A DNA stretch of 49,488 bases from Sedimenticola sp. (GCA_027068915.1 JAMOLT010000060.1:1-49488), one strand, 5' to 3'. Shown: positions 16,276-26,472, counted from the stretch's first letter. Notes: a model not told the origin generated them from the sequence alone. Translations and numbers: made by a program.

Positions 16276-17736
16276 ATGCTGATATTCGAACATTCCCGTC
16301 CCGGCCGCCGTGCCCAGGCGCAAGCCCCGAAGTCAGCTACAAGACTGGAGGGCATTCCAGCCGCCCTGCAGCGCAAGCGCAAACCCCGCCTGCCCGAAGT
16401 TTCGGAAATGCAGGCAGTGCGCCATTACACCCGCCTGTCACAGAAGAACTTCTCCATCGACACCCAGTTCTATCCCCTGGGCTCCTGCACCATGAAATAC
16501 AATCCCAGGGCCTGCAACACCCTGGCCATGCTGCCGGGGCTGGTCAACCGCCACCCCCTGGCGCCGGACAGCCACAGCCAGGGCTTTCTCAGCGCCATGT
16601 ACGAGTTGCAGGAAATCCTCAAGGAAGTGACCGGCATGTCCGCCGTGTCCCTGGCCCCCATGGCCGGCGCCCAGGGCGAGTTCGCCGGCATCGCCATGAT
16701 CCGCGCCTACCACGACGCCCGGGGCGACACGGGGCGCACGGAAATCCTGGTGCCCGACGCCGCCCATGGCACCAATCCGGCGACGGCGGTGATGTGCGGC
16801 TACAAGGCCAGAGAGATCCCCAGCAAGGCCGATGGCGACGTGGACATGGACGCTCTCGAAGCGGCCCTGGGCCCGCAGACCGCGGGCATCATGCTTACCA
16901 ATCCCTCCACCCTGGGGGTGTTCGAGCGCCGCATCAAGGAAATCGCCGACAGGGTGCATGAAGCCGGCGGACTGCTGTATTACGACGGCGCCAACCTCAA
17001 CGCCATTCTCGGGCGGGTGCGCCCCGGCGATATGGGCTTCGACGTCATTCACATGAATCTGCACAAGACCTTCTCCACCCCCCATGGCGGCGGCGGCCCC
17101 GGCGCCGGCCCGGTGGGGGTGAGCAAGCGCCTGCAACCCTTCCTGCCCGTACCCATGGTGGGAACGGATGGTCATGACTATCATTGGCTGAGCGAAGAAC
17201 AATGCCCGCAAAGCATTGGCCGCCTGTCCGCTTTCGCCGGCAATGCCGGCATTTTGCTGCGCGCCTATGTGTATGCGAAAATGCTCGGAGCCGAAGGCAT
17301 GCAGCGGGTGGCGGACTATTCCACCCTCAACGCCAACTACATGCTCAAGCGCCTCATGGATGCGGGCTTTACCGCCGCCTACCCCGAACGCCGCGCCACC
17401 CACGAATTCATCATCACCCTGAAAAATGAAGCCAGGGAGCTGGGGATCAACGCCATGGACTTCGCCAAGCGCCTGCTGGACTATGGCATCCATGCCCCCA
17501 CCACCTATTTCCCCCTGCTGGTGCCGGAATGCTTTTTGATCGAGCCCACGGAAACCGAAGCCAGGGAAAGCCTGGACGCCTTCATCGACGCCATGATCAA
17601 GATCCGCGAGGAAGCCAGGACAGATGCCGAGTGGGTCAGGGGAGCACCCTACACCTTGCCGGTGCGCCGCCTGGACGATGTACGCGCCGCCCGGGAACTG
17701 GATCTGCGCTGGCAGGCGCAAGAGGAACGGGCATGA
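16276..17736 (+). CDS. gcvPB: Glycine dehydrogenase (decarboxylating) subunit 2
   Basis: Catalytic C-terminal half of the split glycine decarboxylase. The 486-residue product begins with [17 protein letters not shown], followed by the [20 protein letters not shown] segment (residues about 55-75). The PLP-binding lysine is Lys264 in [27 protein letters not shown]-like [20 protein letters not shown] lies near residue 412. The two-subunit P protein is common in Gram-positives, archaea and some gammaproteobacteria (Chromatiales, Xanthomonadales relatives), whereas Enterobacteria have one fused chain. The stop overlaps the dgkA start (ATGA). Confidence 0.97.
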   Translation: MLIFEHSRPGRRAQAQAPKSATRLEGIPAALQRKRKPRLPEVSEMQAVRHYTRLSQKNFSIDTQFYPLGSCTMKYNPRACNTLAMLPGLVNRHPLAPDSHSQGFLSAMYELQEILKEVTGMSAVSLAPMAGAQGEFAGIAMIRAYHDARGDTGRTEILVPDAAHGTNPATAVMCGYKAREIPSKADGDVDMDALEAALGPQTAGIMLTNPSTLGVFERRIKEIADRVHEAGGLLYYDGANLNAILGRVRPGDMGFDVIHMNLHKTFSTPHGGGGPGAGPVGVSKRLQPFLPVPMVGTDGHDYHWLSEEQCPQSIGRLSAFAGNAGILLRAYVYAKMLGAEGMQRVADYSTLNANYMLKRLMDAGFTAAYPERRATHEFIITLKNEARELGINAMDFAKRLLDYGIHAPTTYFPLLVPECFLIEPTETEARESLDAFIDAMIKIREEARTDAEWVRGAPYTLPVRRLDDVRAARELDLRWQAQEERA

Positions 17737-18119
17737 GCGCCAACAAACCGGGCAACACCGGCATCACCCGCCTGATCAAGGCATTCGGCTATTCCATGCG
17801 GGGCTTTGCCTCCTGCTTCAAAAGCGAGGCCGCCTTTCGCCAGGAAGTAGCCGCCTCGTTGCTGATCGTTCCCCTGGGCCTGTGGCTCGGCCAGACCGGC
17901 ATGGAGCGGGCCATGCTGGTGGCCAGCTGGCTGCTGGTGCCCATCGTGGAGATGCTCAACTCCGCCATCGAGGCGGTGGTGGACCGCATCGGCCCGGAAC
18001 ATCATGAATTGTCCGGCCAGGCCAAGGATATCGGCTCGGCCGCGGTTTTCCTCGCCATCACCCTGTTCCTGCTGGTCTGGGCGCTGGTGCTGTTTCCCCA
18101 TCTCATCAACAACCCCTGA
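17733..18119 (+). CDS. dgkA: Diacylglycerol kinase
   Basis: Small inner-membrane kinase that returns diacylglycerol, released by membrane-derived glucan and LPS modification, to phosphatidate. The 128-residue product (E. coli 122) has an N-terminal amphipathic segment, three transmembrane helices and the signature [15 protein letters not shown] (near residue 70) with the catalytic and Mg-binding glutamates. The start at 17733 overlaps the gcvPB stop by four bases, although there is no metabolic link to glycine cleavage. The longer open frame upstream lies within gcvPB. Confidence 0.95.
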   Translation: MSANKPGNTGITRLIKAFGYSMRGFASCFKSEAAFRQEVAASLLIVPLGLWLGQTGMERAMLVASWLLVPIVEMLNSAIEAVVDRIGPEHHELSGQAKDIGSAAVFLAITLFLLVWALVLFPHLINNP

Positions 18120-18128
18120 GGATCATCT

Positions 18129-19061
18129 ATGTCTGCCCTGATTTGCGGCTCTTTCGCCTATGACACCATCATGGTGTTTCACGACCGCTTCAAAAACCAC
18201 ATACTCCCGGAACAGGTGCATATTCTGAATGTTTCCTTCCTGGTGCCGGACATGCGCCGGGAGTTTGGCGGCTGCGCGGGCAACATCGCCTACAACCTGA
18301 AGCTGCTGGGCGGCGACGGCGCGCCCATGGGCACCGTAGGGACCGACTTCGCGCCCTATGCCAGCTGGATGGACGCCCAGGACATCAGCCGTGACTACCT
18401 GCGGACAATCGAAGGGGAATACACGGCCCAGGCCTATATCACCACGGATCAGGACGACAACCAGATCACCGCCTTCCACCCCGGCGCCATGAACTATTCC
18501 CACCAGAACCGGATCAACGACGCCACAGGCATTACCCTGGGGTTGCTGTCCCCCGACGGCCGCCAGGGAATGATTGAACATGCAGAACAGTTTGCGCAAG
18601 CCGGCATACCCTTCATGTTCGACCCCGGCCAGGGCATGCCCATGTTCGACGGGAAAGACCTGCTGCACTTTGCCGAACAGGCCACCTGGCTGGCGTTCAA
18701 TGATTACGAAGCCCGACTGATGCAGGAACGCACGGGCAAATCCATCAAAGAACTGGCCGGCATGGTGGACGCCATCATCGTCACCCGGGGCGGCGAAGGC
18801 TCCAGCATTTTTACCGGCGGCAAGACCATCGAGGTCCCCAGCGCCAAAGCGGCCTCTCTGGAAGACCCCACGGGCTGCGGCGACGCCTACCGCGCCGGTC
18901 TGCTGTACGGCCTGCAGAACGATCTGGACTGGGAGACCACCGGACGCATCGCCTCCCTGATGGGTGCGATCAAGATCGAGCAGCCCGGCACCCAGAATCA
19001 CCGTTTCACTCTGGACGAATTTCAGGCAAGATTCAGTCAGTCCTTTGGCTACAACCTGTAG
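18129..19061 (+). CDS. PfkB-family carbohydrate/nucleoside kinase
   Basis: ATP-dependent kinase of the ribokinase/PfkB fold, 310 residues. The N-terminal sheet ALICGSFAYDTIM and the GGCAGNIAYNLKLLGG motif (near residue 47) bind substrate. The C-terminal signature DPTGCGDAYRAGLLYG (near residue 248) supplies the anion hole and the catalytic Asp. Sequence features (FAYDTIM, RREFGGCAGNIAYNL) resemble bacterial proteins annotated as adenosine kinase or sugar kinase, but the substrate cannot be fixed here. It lies 9 bp after dgkA with GAGGA upstream and 12 bp before moaB, so probably it is cotranscribed. Confidence 0.88.
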   Translation: MSALICGSFAYDTIMVFHDRFKNHILPEQVHILNVSFLVPDMRREFGGCAGNIAYNLKLLGGDGAPMGTVGTDFAPYASWMDAQDISRDYLRTIEGEYTAQAYITTDQDDNQITAFHPGAMNYSHQNRINDATGITLGLLSPDGRQGMIEHAEQFAQAGIPFMFDPGQGMPMFDGKDLLHFAEQATWLAFNDYEARLMQERTGKSIKELAGMVDAIIVTRGGEGSSIFTGGKTIEVPSAKAASLEDPTGCGDAYRAGLLYGLQNDLDWETTGRIASLMGAIKIEQPGTQNHRFTLDEFQARFSQSFGYNL

Positions 19062-19073
19062 GAGCTCGCCATC

Positions 19074-19604
<531 letters not shown>

Positions 19605-19606
19605 AT

Positions 19607-20848
19607 ATGAGCGCCTGTGACTGCACCCCTGAGGTAGCCGGCCTGAAGCCCTATGAAGAAGCCGTGGATCTGCTGCTGAGCCACGCCAAACCCATGCAGG
19701 ACAGGGAAACCCTGCGCTTGCATGACGCCCTGGGAAGAGTGCTGGCGGCGCCGGTAAAAAGCGCCATCAACGTCCCCGGCTGGGACAACAGCGCCATGGA
19801 CGGATACGCAGTTCGCGTAGCAGATATTGCAGCCGAAGGGACAAAGCTGAAAATCTCCCAACGCATCCCCGCAGGTATCGCGCCCCAGCCACTGGCGCCG
19901 GGAACCGCCGCCCGCATCTTCACCGGCGCGCCCGTACCCGAAGGCGCAGACGCCGTGGTGATGCAGGAACTGACCTGCCAGCAGGATGATGAGGTCATCA
20001 TCAACACCATTCCCCAACCCGGCGCCCATATCCGCCGCGCCGGAGAAGACATCCGCGCCGGTGCAAAAATCATCCAGCCCGGAGAGCGCCTGCTGCCCCA
20101 ACACCTGGGCCTGGCCGCCTCCGTGGGCGTGGGCGACCTCCAGGTCTGGCGCCGCCCCAGGGTGGCCATCCTGGCCAGCGGTGACGAGCTGCAGATGCCC
20201 GGCGAGCCACTGGAGCCGGGCATGATCTACAACTCCAACATTTTCACCATTGCCGGCATGTTGCGCTCCCTGGGCTGCGAAGTCATCGACCTGGGGCAGG
20301 TGGAAGACACCCTGGAAGCCACCAAGCAGGCCCTGCTGGACGCTGCCGCCCAATCCGATCTGGTCATCGCTTCCGGCGGCGTTTCCGTGGGTGAGGAAGA
20401 CCATGTAAAGCCCGCCGTGGAAGCCCTGGGCGAGCTGAACATGTGGAAAGTGGCCATTCGCCCCGGCAAGCCCGTAGCCTTCGGCCATGTCAGTGAAACC
20501 CCGTTCATCGGCACCCCGGGCAACCCCGTGTCCCTGTTTGTCACCTTTCTGCTGTTCGCCCGGCCTTTCATCCGCAAACTGGCAGGGCTGAGCGAAGTAT
20601 TGCCCAGGAGCACACAGGCTACCGCCGGATTCGAATGGAACAAGCCGGACAAGCGCCGCGAGTTTCACCGCGCCCGGCTGGAGAAACAGGCGGATGGCAG
20701 CGACATCGTGCATGTGCATCCCAGCCGCTCCTCTGCCGTACTCAGCTCCACCACCTGGGCCAATGGCCTGGTGATCCTGCCGGAGAACCAGACCATACAA
20801 CCGGGCGACAAGGTGCAGTTCCTGCCTTTTTGCGAGCTGCTATCATGA
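19607..20848 (+). CDS. moeA: Molybdopterin molybdenumtransferase
   Basis: Inserts molybdate into adenylylated molybdopterin. The 413-residue product shows the four-domain MoeA layout: PGWDNSAMDGYAVRV near residue 60, FTGAPVPEGADAVVMQE near residue 105, and a MoCF domain with VAILASGDEL, SGGVSVGEEDHVK near residue 260 and GTPGNPVSLFVTFLLF near residue 302. The domain IV strand is at the end. Two ATGs compete (19601, overlapping the moaB stop, and 19607); GGAG at 19595-19598 is correctly spaced only for 19607. The stop overlaps the moaD start. Confidence 0.95.
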   Translation: MSACDCTPEVAGLKPYEEAVDLLLSHAKPMQDRETLRLHDALGRVLAAPVKSAINVPGWDNSAMDGYAVRVADIAAEGTKLKISQRIPAGIAPQPLAPGTAARIFTGAPVPEGADAVVMQELTCQQDDEVIINTIPQPGAHIRRAGEDIRAGAKIIQPGERLLPQHLGLAASVGVGDLQVWRRPRVAILASGDELQMPGEPLEPGMIYNSNIFTIAGMLRSLGCEVIDLGQVEDTLEATKQALLDAAAQSDLVIASGGVSVGEEDHVKPAVEALGELNMWKVAIRPGKPVAFGHVSETPFIGTPGNPVSLFVTFLLFARPFIRKLAGLSEVLPRSTQATAGFEWNKPDKRREFHRARLEKQADGSDIVHVHPSRSSAVLSSTTWANGLVILPENQTIQPGDKVQFLPFCELLS

Positions 20849-21099
20849 TCAGGGTGCTGTATTTTGCCAGCCTGCGGGATCGCCTTGGGATCAGCGGGGA
20901 AGAGCTCGAGCTGTCCGAAAGCACCAGAAACATCACCTCCCTGAAAGCACTGCTGGCGCAGCGCGACGAAAGATGGGCTGCGGTTTTTGCCGAGGATGAG
21001 CTGGTGCTGGTCGCGGTCAACCAGGAAATGGCCCAGGCGGACACGCCCATCAACGAAGGGGACGAGATCGGTTTTTTTCCGCCGGTTACAGGAGGGTGA
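20845..21099 (+). CDS. moaD: Molybdopterin synthase sulfur carrier subunit
   Basis: Ubiquitin-like small subunit that carries a C-terminal thiocarboxylate for dithiolene formation. The 84-residue product begins MIRVLYFASLRDRLG and ends GDEIGFFPPVTGG, the required Gly-Gly tail. It overlaps moeA by four bases (ATGA). Its usual partner moaE is not adjacent, so the large subunit must be encoded elsewhere. Confidence 0.95.
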   Translation: MIRVLYFASLRDRLGISGEELELSESTRNITSLKALLAQRDERWAAVFAEDELVLVAVNQEMAQADTPINEGDEIGFFPPVTGG

Positions 21100-21175
21100 T
21101 GCTCCGGCTCACATTGCAGCCTCTGCCTGGCAGCGGTAGTGCCAATCTCGCCAAAGAGCTACAAGGAAGGCCCGG

Positions 21176-22129
21176 ATGAACGCCCGCAACAAAATCCTAG
21201 AGTGGGCGGAAGAGGGCCGGATAGCTTCCGACCAACTTGCCGCAGCACTCAAAACCTGCAAGCTGCTGCCAGACCAACGCGGCTGGCTACAGTTTCTTGA
21301 CCGACTACTGCTTGGCCTGGGAACCCTGTTGCTGGTATCCGGTATCATCTTTTTCTTTGCCGCCAACTGGGATGGAATAGGACGCTATACAAGGTTTGCC
21401 CTGGTAGAAGCCGCTTTTCTCGCCTGCCTGTTGCTCCTCTGGCGTCTGGGAAACACTAGCCTGGCTGGCCAGGCCGCCCTGATGGGAGCAGTGCTACTGA
21501 CAGGCGCGCTACTGGCCCTGGTGGGCCAGACCTACCAGACCGGCGCCGACAACTGGGAACTGTTCTTCGCCTGGAGTCTGCTGGTGTTTCCATGGGTAGC
21601 GCTGGGAAAAAACAGCATACTCTGGCTCATCTGGCTGGGGCTGATCAATCTCTGCACCATCACCTACGCCCAGGCCCACCAAAGTCTGTTCTGGGAAGAT
21701 GATTTGCTGTGGCTGCTATTCATCATCAATACCCTGGCGCTGGTTCTCTGGCAGAAACTGGCGGATCTGGAACACATTCCCACCGACGCACATTGGCCCA
21801 TACGCATACTGGCCACCGCCAGTGGTGTATGCATCACTCTGCTGGCGCTGCAGGCGGTGGTGGATTCCGCATCCATATCAAGCATCATGGCATGGCTGAT
21901 CTGGTTGGGTACCATCTATTACGTTTATCGCCGACAGCGGGTGGATCTGTATATCCTTACCGGTGGTGTATTGTCCATTATTGTCACTATTTCCGTGTTT
22001 TTCACCCAGCATCTGCTGACGGGAGATTCTGTCTTCAGCCTGGTATTGCTGACCGTACTGGTGCTGGGGCTGTCCGCTGCCGGAGGATGGTGGTTGCGGC
22101 AAATACTGGAAGAGATGCACCGCCAATGA
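21176..22129 (+). CDS. DUF2157 domain multi-pass membrane protein
   Basis: A 317-residue inner-membrane protein. Residues 1-40 are a soluble helical segment (ILEWAEEGRIASDQLAAAL), followed by about eight hydrophobic helices, for example LLGLGTLLLVSGIIFFFAAN near residue 45. The ANWDGIGRYTR motif after helix 1 is typical of DUF2157. AAGGAAGG stands seven bases upstream of the ATG. It overlaps the DUF4401 gene by four bases. No enzymatic function is known. The trio DUF2157-DUF4401-GDYXXLXY recurs in bacterial genomes and probably acts as one membrane complex. Confidence 0.88.
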   Translation: MNARNKILEWAEEGRIASDQLAAALKTCKLLPDQRGWLQFLDRLLLGLGTLLLVSGIIFFFAANWDGIGRYTRFALVEAAFLACLLLLWRLGNTSLAGQAALMGAVLLTGALLALVGQTYQTGADNWELFFAWSLLVFPWVALGKNSILWLIWLGLINLCTITYAQAHQSLFWEDDLLWLLFIINTLALVLWQKLADLEHIPTDAHWPIRILATASGVCITLLALQAVVDSASISSIMAWLIWLGTIYYVYRRQRVDLYILTGGVLSIIVTISVFFTQHLLTGDSVFSLVLLTVLVLGLSAAGGWWLRQILEEMHRQ

Positions 22130-23184
22130 ACACGGACAACACAACCCTCTGGCGGCAGCTGCAGCAGGCCAAACTGGTCACGGAAGAGCGCGCCCCTGAA
22201 CAGACCGCAACTGCGGCACCCTGGTACATGCGCACCATGCTCGCTTTCATGGGCTGGGTCGGAGCCTTGCTAATACTGGCAGTGCTGTTCAGTGGACTTT
22301 CCGGCATGTTGAAAAGCAACACTGGCAGGCTCGGCATCGCCATCATTCTGGGCTTCACTGCATTACTGTTATTTCGGGGCAAAGAAAGCCAGGATTTCCG
22401 CATGCAGTTCGCTCTGGCCTTGAGCCTGGCGGCCCAGGCTCTCATCTTCTGGAGCCTGGGCAATATGTTGCTGCCGCAGCAACCTGTCGTGGCCGCCCTG
22501 GTGGTGATGGTACTGGCGCTCGTCTTGCTGGCCGGCATCCCCAACAGCATCCATCGCCTGTGGTCTGCCGGCATTGCCAGTCTGGCTTTGCTTTACCTCA
22601 TGGGACAGTTCGGCATGGCACCCGTGGCGGGGGCAATCCTGAGCGGAGCTGCATGCTGGCTGTGGCAAAAGGAATTCGATCTCGTTCGATGGGGTTCGAT
22701 TCTGCGCCCGCTTGTCTGGGCAGTCACCCTCACCGCACTCGTCCAGCTAAGTGGTGAGGAACTCCATTCTCTATTGCAACTGTTGTTCTCCCGTCAGTCC
22801 TCCATGCAACCTGAGCTATTGGTGCTGCGGGGGGCTATCACTCTGGGTATCATCATCCTTGTCACTCACACTATGCTGAAAGAAGCAGGCATCAAGACAT
22901 TTAGCCTGTCCGGCCTCGCTGCCATGGCAGTTTTGTTCCTGCTGGCTTTTTTCATTCCAGGCATCGGCTTTAGCCTGCTGCTGACCCTGGTTGCCTTTTC
23001 CCGGGGCAATCACCTGCTCGCCGGTATGGCAGTAGCCAGCCTTCTGCTCTTCCTGTCGAAATACTATTATCTCCTCGACATCAGTCTACTGCACAAATCC
23101 CTGTTGCTGGCTGTCAGTGGCCTGCTGTTGTTGGCACTACGGCTGCTGATAATGCACCTATCCGCCAGCGGAGCTACAAAGTGA
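22126..23184 (+). CDS. DUF4401 domain multi-pass membrane protein
   Basis: A 352-residue polytopic membrane protein. A short cytosolic N-terminus (MNTDNTTLWRQLQQAKLVTE) is followed by about ten to eleven hydrophobic helices with little polar sequence between them. APWYMRTMLAFMGWVGALLI near residue 30 is the family entry motif. The start at 22126 overlaps the DUF2157 stop (ATGA), and its stop overlaps the GTG start of the next gene, so the three products are probably made in fixed ratio. Function is unknown. Confidence 0.86.
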   Translation: MNTDNTTLWRQLQQAKLVTEERAPEQTATAAPWYMRTMLAFMGWVGALLILAVLFSGLSGMLKSNTGRLGIAIILGFTALLLFRGKESQDFRMQFALALSLAAQALIFWSLGNMLLPQQPVVAALVVMVLALVLLAGIPNSIHRLWSAGIASLALLYLMGQFGMAPVAGAILSGAACWLWQKEFDLVRWGSILRPLVWAVTLTALVQLSGEELHSLLQLLFSRQSSMQPELLVLRGAITLGIIILVTHTMLKEAGIKTFSLSGLAAMAVLFLLAFFIPGIGFSLLLTLVAFSRGNHLLAGMAVASLLLFLSKYYYLLDISLLHKSLLLAVSGLLLLALRLLIMHLSASGATK

Positions 23185-23699
23185 ACAAACATCTACTCCT
23201 GATCATTGGCCTGTTGATCCTGGCTTTGGTGAACTATGACATTTACAGCAAGGAACAGCTCTTGCGGGATGGTCGAACCCTGCTGCTGGAGCTGGCTCCG
23301 GTAGACCCACGCTCCCTGATGCAGGGAGACTACATGGCGCTAAACTATAAAATCAGCCAGGAGTGGCAAAAGCTGCGGCCATACAATCCTCCCGACCAGG
23401 GATATCTCGTGCTGATCCTGGATGAAGACAACATCGGCCAGCTCCAGGGGCTTGACCAGGGCAACCTGCTGGAGCAGAACCAGTTGCGCATCCACTACCG
23501 GGTACGCAAAGACAGGCTGCGAATCGGCAGCAACGCCTTTTTCTTCGAAGAAGGCAGTGCGGAACGCTACAGCCAGGCCGCCTACGGCGAACTTCGAATC
23601 AATGAGGCAGGAGATTCCCTGCTCGTGGCCTTGCGGGATAAAGACCTCCGGCTCCTGGGAGAAACAACGGAGGACAATAACCCACCCCAAACACCTTGA
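23181..23699 (+). CDS. GDYXXLXY domain protein
   Basis: A 172-residue protein with one N-terminal transmembrane anchor (HLLLIIGLLILALVNYDIYS) and a periplasmic domain. The family-naming motif GDYMALNY lies near residue 49, preceded by LELAPVDPRSLMQ. The rest is a small beta-rich domain ending in a low-complexity tail (TTEDNNPPQTP). The start codon is GTG overlapping the DUF4401 stop (GTGA). The family is usually encoded with DUF2157 and DUF4401 membrane proteins, as here. Its role is unknown. Confidence 0.9.
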   Translation: MNKHLLLIIGLLILALVNYDIYSKEQLLRDGRTLLLELAPVDPRSLMQGDYMALNYKISQEWQKLRPYNPPDQGYLVLILDEDNIGQLQGLDQGNLLEQNQLRIHYRVRKDRLRIGSNAFFFEEGSAERYSQAAYGELRINEAGDSLLVALRDKDLRLLGETTEDNNPPQTP

Positions 23700-23773
23700 A
23701 GCAAAGATCAAACTTGCCTGCCGGTACATTTCCCCTTACCCTTTCAGGCAAAGTCCATTCTGCGAGATTCTAC

Positions 23774-24433
23774 ATGACCATAGCCAACGACAAAGATGCC
23801 CATTTCAATATGGCGTACCAGCAAATCCGCCCCTGGGATGTCTGGGATGACCGGGTGCTGGACATCATGATGGATCTCCCCCGCGAGCAGTTCGTCCCTC
23901 TTGCCTATCGCAGCCTGGCATTTGCCGACACGCGCATCCCGCTGGGACACGGCCAGGTGATGATGGAGCCAAGGCTGGAAGCCCGCATGCTGCAGTCTTT
24001 GGCCATCCAGCCCGACGATCAGATTCTTGAAATCGGCACTGGCAGCGGTTTCGTCACCGCCTGTCTCGCCACCCTGGGAAATACGGTCACCAGCTACGAT
24101 ATCCATGATGCCTTTATCCAGACGGCAGCAGAAAAACTGTCCCTGCAAGGCATTGGCAATGCTCATCTGCAGCTGGGAAATGCCTTTAGCGCCGAACTGC
24201 CGGCAGAAGGATTTGACGCCATTGCGGTTACCGGCTCCCTGTCGCAATACAGCGACCATCTGGAACGGCTTCTTTCCCCTGGCGGTCGTCTGTTCATGAT
24301 CGTGGGCACATCGCCAGTGATGGAAGCCATGCTTGTCACCCGCCGTGGCGACGAGTTCATACAGGATCATCTGTTCGAGACAGACCTTCCTTCGCTGGAG
24401 CTGCTGCCGCAAGTTTCAGGGTTTTCCTTCTGA
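23774..24433 (+). CDS. Protein-L-isoaspartate O-methyltransferase family protein
   Basis: SAM-dependent methyltransferase of the Pcm fold, 219 residues. The N-terminal NMAYQQIRPWDVWDDRVLD is typical of the Pcm-like subgroup found next to waaA/tolC in gammaproteobacteria. The SAM-binding LEIGTGSGFVTACLATLG lies near residue 84 and the post-motif SPGGRLFMIVG near residue 172. The active-site loop TISQP of true Pcm is replaced by GHGQVMMEP, so activity on isoaspartate is uncertain. ATG at 23774 is chosen; the frame is open to 23696, but those residues do not fit the family. The 3' end overlaps the convergent waaA gene by 18 bp. Confidence 0.85.
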   Translation: MTIANDKDAHFNMAYQQIRPWDVWDDRVLDIMMDLPREQFVPLAYRSLAFADTRIPLGHGQVMMEPRLEARMLQSLAIQPDDQILEIGTGSGFVTACLATLGNTVTSYDIHDAFIQTAAEKLSLQGIGNAHLQLGNAFSAELPAEGFDAIAVTGSLSQYSDHLERLLSPGGRLFMIVGTSPVMEAMLVTRRGDEFIQDHLFETDLPSLELLPQVSGFSF

Positions 24434-25702
24434 CCCATCCTGTCCGGGAAGGAATTCATCCACCAGCGCCACGAGACGCTGTAGCGCACCCCGGTTTTCT
24501 TCCACCACCTGGCGCCCGTTTTCGCCGATGCGGGAACGCTCGCTGGCATCCCGCAGCCAGGCGGACACCTGGCGCCCCAGGGCTTCACTGTCCTGAACCA
24601 TCACCCCCGCCTCTCTGTCACGCAGCAGATGGGCAATGCCGGAAAAATTGAAGACATGAGGGCCAAATAACACCGGCACCCCCTGAGCCGCAGCCTCCAG
24701 CATATTGTGACCACCAACCCTGACCAGGCTGCCGCCGACAAAGGCCACATCGGCACCACCCAGAAACACCAGCAACTCTCCCATGGTGTCGCCAAGAAAC
24801 ACCTGAATCTGCTCATCACAAGCTTGCCCCCGGGAGCGTCTGGCCATTTGAAAGCCCCGGCGCTGAATCAGCGCCGCAACCTTGCCAAAGCGTTCGGGGT
24901 GCCTGGGCACCAGCACCAGCAAGGCCAGTGGCGCTTTCTCCAGTATCTTCCGGTGCGCTGCCAGCACCTGCTCGTCCTCACCTTCATGGGTGCTGGCCGC
25001 CACCCATACAGGTCTGTCGCCCCAAGCGCGGCGCAAGACCTGAACCTGTTCCTGGACGCTGGCGGGGATGCGCATGTCAAACTTGATACTGCCGCTCACC
25101 CGCACCCGCTGCTGCGGCACTCCCAGCTCGACAAAGCGGTCAGCATCCGCCCGGGACTGTGCCGCCACGGCGCTGATGCCGGCAAATACCCTGCGGGAAA
25201 AGCCACCCAAGCGCGCATAACCCCTGGCAGAACGGGCGGAAAGCCGGCCATTGGCAAGCAAGGCGGGAATGCCCTGCTGTTCACAGATCGCCAGCAGATT
25301 CGGCCAGATTTCCGTCTCTACCATAATCAGCAGGCAAGGTCGGACTTTATCCACAAAACGCCGCACCGCACCAGGCAGGTCGTAGGGGCAGTACACATGA
25401 AATACGCTCTCACCGAACAAAAGCTGCACCCGCCCGGAACCCGTGGGCGTAGAGGTGGTAATCGTCAGGGGCAGCCGGGGATAGTGCTCCCGCAGATGCC
25501 GCACCAGAGGCTCCACCGCCTGCACTTCCCCTACGGACACGGCATGAATCCAGATCCCTCCCGGGGCCGGGGAACGCTGCCAGAAACCAAAACGCTCTTT
25601 CCAGCGATGTCTGTAACCCGGCGACTTGATGCTTCGCCAAAGCAGGCGCGCCATCACTCCTGGCAGCAGCAGATACAGAATCAGTGTATACAGCCGCCTC
25701 AT
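24416..25702 (-). CDS. waaA: 3-deoxy-D-manno-octulosonic acid (Kdo) transferase
   Basis: Adds Kdo from CMP-Kdo to lipid IVA on the cytosolic face of the inner membrane, essential for LPS. The 428-residue product has a short N-terminal membrane anchor (LYTLILYLLLPGVMARLLW), then RWKERFGFW and the donor/acceptor residues IWIHAVSVGEVQAVEPLV. LLIMVETEIWPNLL lies near residue 125, and the second Rossmann domain has VWVAASTHEGEDE near residue 210 and GGHNMLEAAAQGVPVLFGPH near residue 325. The start overlaps the upstream aldo/keto reductase gene by four bases. It is the last gene of the long LPS operon. Confidence 0.96.
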   Translation of the reverse strand: MRRLYTLILYLLLPGVMARLLWRSIKSPGYRHRWKERFGFWQRSPAPGGIWIHAVSVGEVQAVEPLVRHLREHYPRLPLTITTSTPTGSGRVQLLFGESVFHVYCPYDLPGAVRRFVDKVRPCLLIMVETEIWPNLLAICEQQGIPALLANGRLSARSARGYARLGGFSRRVFAGISAVAAQSRADADRFVELGVPQQRVRVSGSIKFDMRIPASVQEQVQVLRRAWGDRPVWVAASTHEGEDEQVLAAHRKILEKAPLALLVLVPRHPERFGKVAALIQRRGFQMARRSRGQACDEQIQVFLGDTMGELLVFLGGADVAFVGGSLVRVGGHNMLEAAAQGVPVLFGPHVFNFSGIAHLLRDREAGVMVQDSEALGRQVSAWLRDASERSRIGENGRQVVEENRGALQRLVALVDEFLPGQDGSEGKP

Positions 25703-26472
25703 GTCAGAGCACCCGCCACGGCGGCATTCTGCCGTAGATGCTGCTCATTGATGGTGCCGATGATCATGCTACTCACCCCCGGCAGGGAAAACACATGGGC
25801 CATGGAAGCACGCACGCCCTCTTTGCCCTGCACATGGCCACTCATCAAGCCTTTTTTCACCAGCACACCCTTGTTTTTTCGTTTCGCCGCTTCCAATACC
25901 GGCCTTTCCTCATCGTATTCCAGATTCGCGGTGGCCATGACCACATCCATTTCCTCCACCACTTTCAGTCCGCCCGGCACGGTTTTCGAGGACATGCCGT
26001 GCGCACGGATCAGGCCTTTCTCCTTTAACTCACGCAGGGCGTCCAGCGCCCCTTCCTGCTCCAGGATACGCAGATCATTCCCGTCGGAATGAATCAGTAC
26101 GCAGTCCAGGTAATCTGTATTCAGTTCCCGCAGACTCTGTTCCACCGAGGCCAGGGTATGGGCGTGGCTGAAATCGAAACGCGAATGGCCTTGATCGAAG
26201 ATCTCCCCCACCTTGGAAACGATTACCCAGTCCTCGCGCCGCCCCGGCAACAGCTTGCCCAGGCGCTGCTGGGCCACGCCATAGGCGGGGGCCGTATCCA
26301 GGAGGTTGATGCCCAGCGCCCGGGCCACTTCAAGAATATGCACCACCGCATCATCATCGGGAATCTCGAAGGAGGAAGGATATTTTACCTGCTGGTTGCG
26401 CCCGAATTTCACCGTGCCCAGGCCCAGGGGACTGACCCGAATGCCGGTATCGCCAAGCTCCCTCAGCTCCAT
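25699..26472 (-). CDS. Aldo/keto reductase
   Basis: TIM-barrel NADPH-dependent oxidoreductase, 257 residues. The catalytic tetrad is visible: Asp and Tyr in LLDTAPAYGVAQ near residue 50, Lys in VIVSKVGE near residue 80, and His in CVLIHSDG near residue 120. The start is ATG 26472, preceded by AGGTGG, rather than the in-frame GTG at 26490. The gene overlaps its upstream neighbour (FAD oxidoreductase) by 10 bp and waaA by 4 bp. That fixed position inside an LPS core operon suggests a sugar or lipid substrate, but none can be named. Confidence 0.9.
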   Translation of the reverse strand: MELRELGDTGIRVSPLGLGTVKFGRNQQVKYPSSFEIPDDDAVVHILEVARALGINLLDTAPAYGVAQQRLGKLLPGRREDWVIVSKVGEIFDQGHSRFDFSHAHTLASVEQSLRELNTDYLDCVLIHSDGNDLRILEQEGALDALRELKEKGLIRAHGMSSKTVPGGLKVVEEMDVVMATANLEYDEERPVLEAAKRKNKGVLVKKGLMSGHVQGKEGVRASMAHVFSLPGVSSMIIGTINEQHLRQNAAVAGALT

